A DNA stretch of 64,000 nucleotides from Pseudisothecium myosuroides (GCA_951799445.1 OX637290.1:34900987-34964986), one strand, 5' to 3'. Positions 49,474 to 61,249 are shown, counted from the stretch's first letter. Numbers and translations are program-made. The notes: generated by a model not told the origin, from the sequence alone.

Positions 49474-50511
49474 CTGTAGAACCTCTCTTAGTGCATAGTG
49501 CCGGAACTAAGTTATGCACTAAGAGAAGTTTATGCATTTGGAGAGGTTACATTTGTTTAAGTCTGTTAGAAAATTATATTTTTTTGCGAGTTGGAGCAAT
49601 ATTGTAGGACAACTCAGTTGAAATTGGATCCACCTACGAGAAAGATTGACAACAAAAATAACAAGGAGCACATGAAGAAATTAACTGCCCATCCAGGCAA
49701 GCAAGGTGGAGATGAAGACACCTGGGATGAGAAGGTACTAGAGAATACTACAGTAGCTCTATAATACTGTAGGCATGGGACTAGGTCAAAGTCAGCTCCC
49801 TAAACTTAACCCCTAAAGTCCCATTAGCCCTACGAGGGCCAAAATGCAAGTTTGGGTAGGCTCGCACAGTTTCAATATTCATCATAATTTTCTAAAACTT
49901 CTTGTAAAGCTAGGAAAACACATAAGCTTCTTGGGGATATAATTTTTATTTCAATGAGTGCTTGGAAGTAAAAGTTATTGCACAAAAAGCCAAATATGGA
50001 GGTCGGCGGGCAGCCCAAAAAAAATCACAAAAAGTCAAAATAATTTTTTTTAAATTTTTTTCCTAAAATATTATATGTTTGTCTACATGTAAGACTTTGA
50101 TTCATTCTATTTGGACTAGTGATGAGAAAGCTATGGACAATCTTGTTTTTCCGGCAATCTTGAAAAAAAACTTTTTGCCCAACTTTGAATGCTAATATCT
50201 TCCAATCTGTACGGTCAAATTTGATGAAATTTTTACCACATGATCTCAGACAAGTGAAGTATAAGATCCTATGGTTAAATTCTTAAAAAAATGTTTTTTT
50301 TGCTTTTATGGATGAATGCAGCAGAAATGGCAGTTTTGAGTGTTTTTTGACAAAAAAAATGACCTTGGGACTTTAGGGGTTAAGGCTTAGATTTATTGTA
50401 CCTTTATGAAAATGTATTTCAAATTAGCCCCCACCCACAAACCTCTCTTATTGCATATTATGCACTAAGAGAGTATGCATTAAGAGAGTATGCAGTAAGA
50501 GAAGTTCTACT
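49474..50511. mobile_element. Emigrant/pogo-like MITE with a nested piggyBac-like MITE
   Basis: Left end GTAGAACCTCTCTTAGTGCA (49,478 onward) pairs with right end GCAGTAAGAGAAGTTCTAC (50,490-50,508). The same ends occur twice near 25.6-26.3 kb. The element is split by TTAA-flanked copy M, so it was here first. Extra GCACTAAGAGAG and GCATTAAGAGAG motifs before the right end look like terminal slippage. Confidence 0.65.
49810..50379. mobile_element. piggyBac-like MITE copy M, TTAA-flanked, 570 bp
   Basis: Left end CCCCTAAAGTCCCATTAG after TTAA (49,806-49,809), right end TGGGACTTTAGGGG before TTAA (50,380-50,383). Both target copies are intact. It is a shortened relative of copies A-E nested inside the Emigrant-like element. 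Confidence 0.9.
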
Positions 50512-52900
50512 ATACCAACCTTTCTAAAGCAAATTCTAACACAAAATAGACAAAATAGTAGAATTAGGTTGCCTTAACAATTAAGTTGCCTTACCCTGAG
50601 AAAGTAACTTTATAAGCCATCAAAGTTAACAAATACTTCTACAAATATTTTTATTTGTAGACATGGAGGTTAATGAGTCCCAATTACAACAATACCTAAT
50701 TCAAAAGTAGTTCATTCTTATACAATAACACAAAATAATTATATAGTGTCAAATGTCAAGAAATTAATATGGAACAATCTAATTTTACTATTTTCTATAA
50801 GTTAACCTTTGAAGGATAATGAAGACCAAAAGTGTCCAATGGATGACTTCAATGTTCATTGTAGATTGAAAACAAAGAAGGCAGCCTATTGGTTTGATAC
50901 ACTACAAGAGGATTTTTGTCCTAATTGACTAAAAATTGACAAAATTTTGTCAACTGTGCCGTCAATTAGGACACCTTGATTTGGACACTTAGTTGACAAA
51001 ATTTTGTCAATTGTCAATGTCCTTTGACAAAGTTCTGTCAATTTTCAATGTCATTTCTGACCAAAAAAAACCCTGTCAACTTTTGATCTGGACACCTTCT
51101 GCGTGCAGAAGGGCTGCACTGTTGGTAATGGTACCTGTGCAAAGTGCATAAAGAAAGTGCATAAAGAAAGCATAAACCAGCACATGCAACAAGATTCTTA
51201 TGAAACGAGTATAGGTTATATAATTCTTTCACGCCTATATCACCCGCCACATTGTCCAGATTGCAAGAAGTGCCTTTCTTGAACAAAAAACTCTTGTCTA
51301 CAAGAAGCAACCATTCACCAGCCCGAGATAGACTAATCTCTCTTGTAGTTGCCAGTTAAGCAGACTAGTATAGAGTATGCTATTCACTATGTAGATTACA
51401 AATGCATCTACGTATCCATGTGGAGAAAGCAAGGAGATCCTATTGAAGTCCTAAACCTACCACTGTGCTTAGAGAAAGAGGGTAGAATCATCCTGTATGT
51501 TTTCTTCATGATCCACTAGTAGTCACAGAACCTGAATAGAACAGAGGTTATTGCTCTAGTCGATGTTATTGTTCTGAATTTCTTCTCTTTCTTCTTCAAT
51601 GTAAACTTCTAGAATTCCTTGCTCTTTGCATACGCAGGTAGTAATAATCCGCATGACTTGCAAGTTAAGTGAAAATTGACCACACGTACTCAAAACTCCA
51701 CCGAAAAGCAAGCATCGCACTCTACAGCTTCAATCTCAGTATTTACCTGCATGAGCACCAACATTTACCAACATAGAGTCAAAATAATTGCATATTCATC
51801 AAATGTTCGGATACAATGAAATTGTTGCATCACTTCACAGTTTGTCACAGAATGATTAAAAACATCACTTGAAAATGAGCTAATGAAAAGCCTCAGCACT
51901 TAGGAACTAAAACCACGGTTGAGAAAACCTACAATAATTTTCCAGATACATTTTCATAGCGCCAAATTAAAATTGGAAGGAAGAACAAAACTGAAGGAAG
52001 GATAAATCTGTACGCAAATCAAAACTTTACAAGTAGTATGACAGTAGCTTACAACAGTAGCTTGAGGAATTCTTTGGAGACAAAGAATGACCTCTTTGAT
52101 AGACCCTAGAGTACCTTCAGTCTCAATCAGCAATCTTGTCAGTCCATATCTGCCCATTATAACACACCAAATCAAAAATCATTGACAGAAATCAAGTCTA
52201 AACATGATCAAAATAAACAGACGATTTGAAATTCTAACAAAATGAAATGAAATACTTCATGTTCATATTCTCCCGTTGGAGAAGAGCCTATAGCCATAAA
52301 GAAGAGATAACAACGAAAATAGACCTACCCCACAGCACTTTTTTGGGCACAAGCTGCTGTTTAGATGGAGTGGAAAAAAGTCATGCTTCACTGTGGACTT
52401 GCCACAGTCTTCAGAACTTGCCGACAAGGAGCAGCAGTACATAAGATACTTGGGAACGTAATAATGTCATCCCTTCTTTGTCACTTGCTCATTATCAAAC
52501 TAGAACCTATCCAATCATGTATGTTAATAAGCAATAACATAAGACAAGAATAAAAGACATTACTACTAATCTATATTGGTTAGACAGAAAATTGAAGGAT
52601 GTAAATATCAAAACTATGGTCCATTGTGGGCGCTAGATTACCCACCCTTGGTAATAGAGCGAATACCGGCCAGGTTCTATGCCTTTATTCACTTTTTTAA
52701 TATATGGGGGTGTTGTGAGCGCAGTCCACTGTGCTTTCCAAGCAATGGATCTTTTTTGCTAACGTTTCCTAAGGGTTGTGGATGGCAGCGAATAATTAGT
52801 AATGCATGTAGTAACTCACAAGTTAACTGCGATGTTCAGAGTGATGGTGAAATCTTGACTCCCTAACTATCTATCCTATGTCGAGGGTAGATTGGGTAGT
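50512..52900. other. No firm gene; CACTA-like left end and one candidate exon
   Basis: CACTACAAGAGGATTTTTGT at about 50,902 looks like a CACTA-type left terminus with subterminal TTGACAAAATTTTGTCAA-type repeats. No right end was found. One candidate minus-strand exon at 52,149-52,053 is listed separately. Nothing else is supported. Confidence 0.4.
52053..52149 (-). other. Candidate exon of an unrecognised gene
   Basis: Bounded by acceptor GGGCAG and donor GTT|GTAAGC on the minus strand, open as YGLTRLLIETEGTLGSIKEV then ILCLQRIPQATV. The amphipathic helical pattern and strong splice sites look genuine. I do not recognise the family, and no flanking exons could be joined. Confidence 0.35.
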
Positions 52901-52959
52901 TGTTATCATTTCTAACGTCCCTAACTACGTAAAAAAAAAGGGGAACCCCTATGTTCCTT

Positions 52960-54290
52960 CCATGAACCCTTAAGACTATCTTGAGTTTCTAAAACTCCAC
53001 CTAGAAGTTCTACTTCTAAAAGTTACCCCTAAAGTTCCAACTTCTTAAGGTAACTCTAGATTTTACTTTTTCAGCTGGGTTCTAGGTATTAACTCCCGAC
53101 TTCTATTCTAGGTTTTGACTTTTGACTCTAGGTTTTTACTTCTAAATCAACTTCAACTCCTAACTTCCAAGTTTTAACCTTCTAGGGTAATTCTAAGTTT
53201 CACTTTTAATTCTATGTTCTTATTTCTAAACTACTCTAAGATTTACCCTCTAAAGTTAACTCTAACTTTTCACTTTTTACTGTAGATTTTTACTCCTAAT
53301 TTAACTCTAGGTTTTTGACTTTTAACTCTAAATTTTTACTTCTAAAATTAATTCCCAATCTTAACCTCCAGGTTTAACCTCGGGGGGGTCACTTAGAGTG
53401 TCTATTAGAAAACACGTGCAAACAAAACTTTGGACCCCCTATATTATATCCTAAAATTTAAATAAAATAGAATAAAAAAAATATGACTAGATTTTCCTAC
53501 TTCAAAAAGTTTATGTTTTGAATTATTGATATTTTTATTTGTTAATGATAATTAGTTACAAATTTTTGAAGTAATTAGATACACTGTACAACTGCAAAAT
53601 AACTTTCACACCCCTATATTATATCCTAAAAAATTTTCTAAAAAATGAACAAAAAATTCCTAAAAATAGCTCTCTATTGAAAGTTCATTTTGAGTTGAGT
53701 ATTGATGCAATGGTCATCTAAATGTGATCTCTATAAATATTTGAGTTGAAAAACATGCCGTTTTAGGTCATTTTCAACCTCTTGTACAAATCATTTCAAC
53801 TATTATTTTAGTTTGAAATTTTGGCAATAGAAACCTATAGTCATTATTAAGCAACCCTCAAAATTTTAAGTTGAAATTATAGTTCATTAGAAACCACTTG
53901 TTCGCACGTGGTTTGTAGTAAAATACTAGGTGCCCCCCCCGAGGGTTTAACTCTACGTTTTCACTTTGACTCTAGATTTTTCTACTTCCAACTAACTCTA
54001 AAATTTAACTGCTACCTCTAAGTTCTAACTTCTACTTTTAGCTTTTGACTCTAACCTTTTACTCCCCAATTGACTCTAAAATTTAACCTTTAAATTTAAT
54101 CTAAACTTTTGACTTTTGACTATTGACTTCTACTTCCAAATTTAATCCTATCGTTTTAATCCTCGATTAACTTTAAATGTTACCCTCCTAAATTTAATTC
54201 CAACTTTTAACTCTAGGGTTTTGACTTCTATTTCCTACTCTACTTTTTACTTCCCAAAGTTAACTCCAAATTTCGACTTTTGGAGATTAG
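52960..54290. repeat. Degenerate pyrimidine-rich satellite based on TTTTGACTCTAGGTTTTTAC
   Basis: From about 52,960 to 53,370 and again from 53,944 to about 54,290 the plus strand is built of loosely repeated words such as ACTCTAGGTTTTTACTTCTAA and TTTTAACTTCTAACTCC, roughly 20-30 bp apart. It has no long open frame. The hAT-like MITE at 53,379-53,943 splits the array. Confidence 0.65.
53379..53943. mobile_element. hAT-like MITE, 565 bp, 8-bp target duplication GGTTTAAC
   Basis: Ends CTCGGGGGGGTCAC ... GTGCCCCCCCCGAG, flanked by identical GGTTTAAC at 53,371-53,378 and 53,944-53,951. Subterminal CACGTG-containing words also face each other (AAACACGTGC and GCACGTGGTTT). An 8-bp duplication is typical of hAT elements. 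No transposase is present. Confidence 0.8.
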
Positions 54291-55520
54291 CTCCAATTGC
54301 CAAACGGATTGCGCCGTTGGATCCAGATTGCCGTGTTTAGTCCTCCATCCCCTTGCCCCCCGTACCGAGGCCAAAAACCCATCGTAGGCTAATTTAGTTT
54401 AAAAACCAAATTGTGGTAAAATCTTAGATCTTGGGGGTCTCCTATTTTGAAAAATGTGAATAGCCTAGGGTCTCCGGTAGGTGCGAGAGAGTCGGTAAGG
54501 ACTTTTGGTTGACTTCGTTTCGCCATCGTATGGGCCCGGAATGCCGGTCAACGTGGCGGGGACCCCGCCACATGGTTAATTCCCGAGGAATCTCGCCGGT
54601 TCGGGTACTTGCCGCTATCGGAATGTCGCGAAACTTCACGGAGCGCATTATTAACATAAAACAAGCTAGTCTAATTTTTAGTGAGATTTTATTGTAACCT
54701 AGGTAATTTCCATGAAATTCCCGTTGGAGGTTAGGAGGGTTGACCACCCGGAAAAGGTTCTTCTGCAAGTCGGAAGATGCCGGGATTTTTCAAGTGACCT
54801 CTCAGGGAGTCGCATGAAAGACGTGCGGGTGTGTTTCCGTACCTGGCACGATTGGTCAATGAAGATTAAAACTGGTCATCTCCTTGAATTAGCGACGGTG
54901 CGGGAATCTTCTGCAGGTGGAGGAATCTTGGCGAACCGATTTCGCCGTTGGACTCCTGGCATAGGATTCACCCTAGAACACCATCCTTGGGCTGTAGATT
55001 CCTCCACGGGCCCGGTCTTGCGTGAGTGGCTCCTGCATGCTAACAATCGGGATTTGGGGAATTCGTCGATCTAATGGGGAATTCTAAATCTAACTCTAGG
55101 ACCCGATCTAGTGGCCTCGCTGTGGATCCCTCGAACCGACCTAGCCATGAATCGCCACATTCATGGTGGGATTTAGCCCTTTTGGGGCTGTGTGACTCGA
55201 ATCCTCTAAATCTAACTTTTTTGTTATTTCTATACTATTTTTAGGCAAGGTTTGGGGGATTCTAAGTAAAAAACACAAATCTAGACCAAATACTATAATG
55301 GATATGACACAACCCTATTTCGGTTCTACACTCTTTTTATGAGTTTTTGTATACTTTTATCAACTTAAAATTGCAAATTTCCAAAAAAATATTTCTACGA
55401 GTCCCAAGTGACAAATTGGGAGCTCACATCCATATATACTTGCAATCGACTATCAATGAACACTCATGATACCAAAATATTTGAATTGCACAAGTAAGAG
55501 CAGCAAATTGGACACTGAAT
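54291..55520. other. GC-richer stretch, no recognised gene
   Basis: This region is less AT-rich than its neighbours and has overlapping open frames on both strands (for example 54,712-55,074 plus), but no motif I recognise. A short perfect hairpin GTGGCGGGGACCCCGCCAC lies near 54,552. It may be part of an old retroelement. Confidence 0.35.
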
Positions 55521-55526
55521 AGTCAC

Positions 55527-55580
55527 CACTGATTAGAGAGCGTGGGCCTGATAAACGCATAGTAATGACCACCATGCACT
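55527..55580 (-). pseudogene. UBP12/13-like (USP7 family) ubiquitin protease, catalytic His-box exon
   Basis: Minus-strand exon after acceptor GTGACAG, reading VHGGHYYAFIRPTLSNQW and ending inside the Trp codon at a GTGACT donor. HGGHYYAF is the His box of the USP catalytic domain, and the whole string is nearly that of plant UBP12/13. Preceding exons of the same gene are at 62.7-63.0 kb on the same strand, in the correct order, about 7 kb upstream in transcription direction. The next expected exon (YKFDDERV) was not seen. It is a relic separated from its neighbours by inserted DNA. Confidence 0.75.
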
Positions 55581-55749
55581 CTGTCACAGCACAGAGTAAG
55601 TAAATTCCCTGTTATACTCTCCAAAACCACTCTAAAGCATAACAAAATGACTCTAAAGATCGAACCCATGAGATTCTGTGAAGTGTCTAGCTCTATTTCC
55701 AACCTAAGCTCAGTCAGTACCCAAATTCCACTTTTCCGGTCCTGTAAAA

Positions 55750-56832
55750 CTACCACAACCTAGGATCCTCTAACTTCCGATCCTGGCATTCCTTTGGACC
55801 GATCCGTTCCGGTCCGCTCACACGTACTCTCACTCCACTCTGGTTTAGTTTTGCCTCTGTTTTACCATCAGAGGGTTTGCCGCTTGCTTTTGAAAGTGGA
55901 AGGCCCGCCACTCCTTCCGTGACTTATAGTGGCTGAAGACCCACTTCTCTATTCTGCTACTTCCTACACTAGCTCGGATCCGGTTTGATCTCTCACAGCC
56001 ACCCGCATAGCGATCCGGTTTGCAGGTCACACAAAGAACCTCCGTACGATCCTCTCATACTACAACAACCTTGATGCCAAGTTCCCTCTGTGGGAAGTTA
56101 GGTGGTTACAAGTGAACCCGTCCGTTCCAACATCAACTAAAGTTCTTCCGTTTACCAACTAGGGCAGCGAGACCTCACAGGAGATCGGACACTCAACCGG
56201 ATTTCCTATCCAAGAGTTCTAGCGCGACTAAGGACTCCTTCCCTATCCGCCTAGCCTAACAATGGCTTTCTCGCCCGAAATCGTGAACTGTAGAGGTGCT
56301 GAGGAACTGAAATCCACTCCCAACACTAAGAATACCTACTCACATGCACATAAAAGCAAAACAACAACACCAACGGGAGAAATCTCTCTAGAATCTGCAT
56401 GCATCTTCCTAACTCCTCACCAAACAGCCCTGCCACGCGCGGGAGAGACGTACAACAAGAAACTAATAGAAAATGCAAGAAAACTCAGAAGAAAAGACTC
56501 CCAGTCTCCTTCGCAGAGACTGACTTATATACATTTTAAAATTCAAAGTCAACAAAAAGGGGACCTAGAAAGTCCGCGCGGAACTTTTGGTCCCTGCCGA
56601 GCCGGTCAAACCGGAGAACATCCGATCCTAACCAAACAGACCGGATCAAATCCGGTCCGGTCCATCCTAACAAATATTTACAAAACTAAAATCCTAACTA
56701 TCCTATCACAACCGGATCTACTCCTTGATCCGTTCCTTTGTCCATAACTTGGTCCACACCTTGGTCCACGCTCTGATCTAGACCTTGATCTACACCCTGA
56801 TCCGAGGTCAGATTCATACTTTGATCCTGTCC
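55750..56832. other. GATCCGG-rich flank of the mobile-element-like gene
   Basis: Rich in GATCCGGT and GTTCCG words, like the 5' flank at 61.0-61.25 kb. The minus strand has a TATA-like ATGTATATAAG at about 56,530-56,540, so a second promoter or LTR-like region is possible. A plus-strand open frame (56,262-56,747) is probably chance. No matching LTR pair was found. Confidence 0.4.
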
Positions 56833-57547
56833 CTAGTTCAGTGTGGGACTCCTGGGCGTTTCCGTTCCCAGTTGTTCAAAGACGTCCGTCAGATTCCGGT
56901 TTCGCTCCCCGGTTTCACGTTCTGGGAGATCCGGCACTACTACAAAATTCAGTGTCCTATTCAACAAAAAAATCAAAAAATATATGTTATTTTCGACAGT
57001 GGATTAGGACATTTTGATTCGGACAATAATCAACACTTCTATGTTGATTTTATATCTTGATTCGGTCACAGTGAAAAAATTATTATTATTATTCAATAAT
57101 TTGCCACGTAAGCTGCCACATAGGCTGAACTTGCCACACAGGCAAGACTGCCACGTCACTAGAACAGCCAAATGGATTAGATTGCCATGTCAACAATCAA
57201 CAAATTGATATTAAATAATTAATTAAAGTTTTCAAATTATATTCATAAATTTAAAATTTAACTTTAAAGAATCCTACATTATATTCAAAATAACTAAATA
57301 AATATATACTACTATACAACTTTGAATGCCAAAATCCACCACTACATTCCATATAATTTAACATATATTCCAATTTAACTTTGAATGTAGCTTACCTTGG
57401 TGTTTGAAGAGAGGGAAAGACAAGGCCTTTATACAAGTGGGGTGGTAGGAGGTAGGACAACCCATATGGGATTTGTAAAGAGTGAGGAACAGTAGGAGCT
57501 CAACCGTTTATACTTAAGTCAAAAGTAGGAATTGTGGTTTAAGTAGA

Positions 57548-57893
57548 ATTTCAGACCTCATTTAGGCATTGTAGAATTACTTTTTTCAAAAAACTTTGAA
57601 CTAAGTTATTGTAGAAAATGAATCTAAATTTCATCTCCAAAAATCCGTTTGAGATTTCAAGCCTCCAATTAAAAATTATGGACAAATTTGAGAGAGGGGG
57701 TAGAAAGGACATTTTTTTGACAATTTCAAACACCCACTTTGAAATTTGTCCATAACTTTTGATTGGAGGCTTGAAACATCAAACGGTTTTTTGGAATTGA
57801 AATTTGGCTTGATTTCACAACTTTTTTTAGTTCAAAAAGATTTGAAAAAAGATATTCTACTATGACAAAATGAGGTTTGAAATTCTACTTTGC
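57548..57893. repeat. Inverted repeat inside the CACTA element
   Basis: About 57,548-57,690 is largely complementary to 57,735-57,893 (for example TTTGTCCATAACTTTTGATT faces AATTAAAAATTATGGACAAA). It would fold into an imperfect hairpin with arms of about 140 bp. Confidence 0.75.
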
Positions 57894-58104
57894 ACACAAT
57901 TCTTACATTTTGACAATGACCGGTCAAGCTCTCATCTTCAAATTATCCCATATTCTTTGATAATTCATGATGAACAATGGATTTCATTGTAAAAACAACC
58001 TCTCTACTATCATTTTTACTAAATGTCAATGAAAAACGGTGACTCCTAGTAGTAGTTGGAGCCACCATATAAATTGCTCTCATAAATTGAGAAACTAGAA
58101 TTGT

Positions 58105-58745
58105 GAAGTGAAAATTGGGCATATTGTTGTACAAAAGGGATTCTACAATTTCACTTACAGTGGACTATACTTAGACCTATTATTATTTGAATGAAATTTT
58201 TATGTGAAAATAATTTTTTTGTGAAAAGTCAAAATGTCTCATTTTTTTTTATAGGAAGAATATACATCTTGACTAGAATTACATATAATAAGTTCCATGA
58301 ATTTTAAATTTTTATTGATTGAATTTTATGGATTGAAATCTTATTGATTAAAACTTGACCTCAAAATTTTCATTTTTTCATTTTTCATTCCATAGATTGA
58401 AAAAAATAAAATAAAAATTTAAAATAACATCAAATAACTATATATATCAAAAACATATTTGCAATTTATGGAGTGAAAAATTAAAAAGTCAAATTTTAAT
58501 CAATAAGATATCAATCAATAAAAATCCAATATTCATGAATCTTGTAGTATGTGATTCTAGTCAAGATGCACATTCTTCCTATAAAAAGAAATGAGACATT
58601 TTGACTTTTCACAAAAAAATTATTTTTCCATAAAAATTTCATTCAAATAATAATAAGTCTAAATATAATCCATTCTAAGTGAAATTGTACATAAAGGTAA
58701 AATCCCTTTTATACAACATGTCAAAATTTCTCTTAATATTTCCAA
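58105..58745. repeat. Second, longer inverted repeat inside the CACTA element
   Basis: About 58,105-58,390 is largely complementary to 58,470-58,745. The outer words TTGTACAAAAGGGATT and AATCCCTTTTATACAA-like sequences face each other, as do GTGAAAAGTCAAAATGTCTC and GAGACATTTTGACTTTTCAC. It could be a nested MITE or a foldback giving hairpin RNA. Confidence 0.75.
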
Positions 58746-61000
58746 TTTTTTAGTTTATTAAAACAATTTATATACCATAAGTCCATCACCTTGCCATATA
58801 GAATATCTTGATTTTAGATGGTCATTGGACTTTATTTTGGACTTTCTCGCTAATATTGGACATTTTTATTTTTTACAAAATTTTGATCATTTAATTTTTT
58901 GCTAAATTTGACATTTTGTCTTATTCATTTTATTTATTTTTTGGCATACTTTTAAATAATTATTTTTGGCCGGCCCTATCTTACTATTACAATATGTGGG
59001 AAAATGAAAATGATGTTGAGAGGATTGCCGAATCAACTGAGCAAATTTCCTTTTTGTTCAAATCAACCAAATCATGTTGATTGATGTTTGGAGGACTGCC
59101 AAATCAACAGAGCCCAATTTTTTTTTGTTGTAATCAATGTAAGTGCATTGATTTTCAGTTGATTAGGGCCCCCTTTTCTAGTAGTGCGGTGACGAATCTA
59201 AGTTGATGGCGTTCGCAAGTTTCCTCCCACTCTTCTTTGACTGGGGAGTCCGATCCTTCCCTTCCGTCTGAATGTCCACGTTCGGAAAAGACCCTGGCAT
59301 CGAAAGATCGGAAAGATGGAATGACCTTGACAACGTCGCTCCGTTCAGCTTTCGATTGCTCACCTCCATCCGATTTGCTGCTTCTCGTGCTTCCACCATC
59401 ACCAATTCTACCTTCTCGGAGTAGTTCGTCAAGATCTGGACCAACCTGGTTCCGGATATCTTCTTGTCCTTGAGTACTCCCTCGTCAAACAGCTTTGCCT
59501 TGGTGGCGGCCTCTCCGGTTTTCCCAAAAGTGGCCTTCACATCCTCAGCTATTTTCCGGGTAGCCTCCGCCATCTCACGAGTGGTGGTCATGTCCTCCTT
59601 GAGGAATAAAAGTTCTGTCTTCAACGCATCGACTTCCTCCTGAAGTCGTCGTATCTCCGCTTCTTGCTTCCGGATCTCATCCGGGCTGGAGATGTATTCT
59701 GCAACCACTGCCGCGAGGTTGCTATTCGCTAGTGCGTCCACCAGCTCACTGATCTGGGTCAGAACCAACTTCTTGACCGCCCAATCTGCTCGTACATCGC
59801 TGAGGATGTCGATCAGTTGTTTGAATGGATCCTTCGGATCCGATCCGGAAGGACCCGATCCTTCATATTCCGGTCTCTTCCTAGGATCGGATGTCTCAGC
59901 CGGAAGGATTGGGGTTCTTCTCCGATGCGGAGGTGTCATCTTCTGCCAATTGTTCTTCAGCCGGTGTTGCTCCTCCTCTTCTTCTTCTTCATCGGAACCG
60001 GATCCTTCTTCCTGCTCTTCCTCCGATTCCGATTTCCCATACTTCAGGAGTACCTCCTGAGTAGTCCATTCCTTCTCCTCCGTGTCCATGAGGAGCTGAT
60101 TGTGCTTGTAAAGATGGAAGATGTAGGGGCTCAGTGGTGTCGGCCTACTTCCTCTGATCTTTGAAACCAGACGGCTGACCAGATCGGAAAAGATCCGGGC
60201 CTAATCCACTTTCCGTTCCCCACTCAGGGCTCCGAAAATCAGGTTCCCGATGGCTATCATTATCCTCGTTGGCTTCTCCGGGTGGATGATCGGAGCCAGG
60301 AACTGCAAAAGGTTGTGATGCCGGTCGTCCAAACAATCCGCGACCGCATGCCCATCCTTCGAGTCCACGTCGCTCCGGAACTTCCTCCAAGTGTATCCTT
60401 CCTTCGAGGTGGCCATCCCGCGACCTCCTGACCGGAAGTCGTATACGGACCTCCACATCTCTTCCGTCCAACTGCCCGAAATTCCGCGGATGGTCTTATC
60501 GAACTGATTCGAGAGTTTTCCCAACAGCTCTCGAATCATCCGTTCCTCTCTAAACCCCCAGGGTTTATCTATCAGTCCCCCGCAACCCATCATGGCGAGA
60601 TCCTCCATGAGGTTGTCCTTTTCCTTCTCTCCTGAAGGAATGATCGGACACACCTTCCGGAGTTTAACTTCTACTGCGGAGGAACTGGACGGTCCTGCTC
60701 TACTCTTGCGAAGCTGAGGCATAGACACGCGCTTGTGCTAAACCGGAATCTCACTGAGGCTACCTTTCTCTCTCCTAGCCGCACGTCCCGTTTCCTCACT
60801 TCTCTCTTTCGTTCTCAACCGGAATACCTCTAAACCTGTAACACACACTAAAGTGTTGCGCACCTCTAACACACTACTGCGTTCACCATCACACTCACAA
60901 AACAAGAAAGCAAAGCGTTGGGGAGAAGAGCTAAATACACGCAGAGAGAACGCTTTCTAGCAAACGAAGTTTGAAAAAGAGTGGCAACTGGACTGGTCAA

Positions 61001-61010
61001 CCTATTTATA
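61001..61010 (-). promoter_or_regulatory. TATA box upstream of the mobile-element-like gene
   Basis: The minus strand reads CTATAAATAGG, a consensus plant TATA box, about 280 bases upstream of the ATG at 60,722. The leader between them is pyrimidine/CT-rich in places, as plant 5' UTRs often are. Confidence 0.5.
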
Positions 61011-61249
61011 GTCTGATCTGTCATCATGACCAAATCCGTTCCAGACCTAATCCGATCCAACTCAGATCCGCTCCAACTTTAATCTGAGCAAAATTCCGAT
61101 CGAATCCGGATTGTCCACTAGTTCCGTTCCGTAGTTAAATTCCGGTTTCCTGTTACTTCTTTACTCAAATTCGGATCCCTGGCTACGATTTCCGTTCCAA
61201 ATTTTAAGTAACTTAGAAAAACCAAAAATTTACACTGCGACACACTCCG

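Larger units (their letters stand above)
56935..59186. mobile_element. Non-autonomous CACTA (En/Spm) element, 2252 bp, CGG target duplication
   Basis: Left end CACTACTACAAAA (56,935), right end TTTTCTAGTAGTG (to 59,186), flanked by CGG at 56,932-56,934 and 59,187-59,189. A 3-bp duplication and CACTA ends define this superfamily. There is no transposase. The interior is AT-rich and contains two long foldbacks and GCCACGT-like subterminal words near 57.1 kb. It interrupts the minus-strand 544-codon frame. Confidence 0.93.
56833..60722 (-). pseudogene. Mobile-element-like protein gene, 544 codons, broken by one TAG and by a CACTA insertion
   Basis: The minus-strand frame starts at ATG 60,722-60,720 and runs to the insertion site at 59,187. 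It resumes in the same frame at 56,931 and stops at TAG 56,835-56,833. One TAG (60,203-60,201) lies between GERKVD and ARIFSDLV, in frame with both sides. The N-terminal part contains MWRSVYDF, SKEGYTWRKF and PEKPTRIMIAIGNLIFGAL; the middle has an acidic run (EEEEEEE); then comes a predicted coiled coil (RKQEAEIRRLQEEVDALKTE). I do not know the function. The domain style resembles plant transposon-associated or gag-like proteins without a protease or reverse transcriptase. A TATA box about 280 bp upstream suggests it was once transcribed. Codon use is richer in GC than the surroundings. Confidence 0.6.

Noticed and set aside
56262..56747. 161-aa plus-strand open frame
   Set aside because: It lies in GATCCGG-rich flanking DNA, has no motifs, and runs opposite to a TATA-like element on the minus strand.
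59237..60164. Plus-strand open frames opposite the mobile-element-like gene (Ser-rich)
   Set aside because: They are mirror frames of the acidic and coiled-coil coding strand. The minus strand has the sensible composition and the upstream TATA box.
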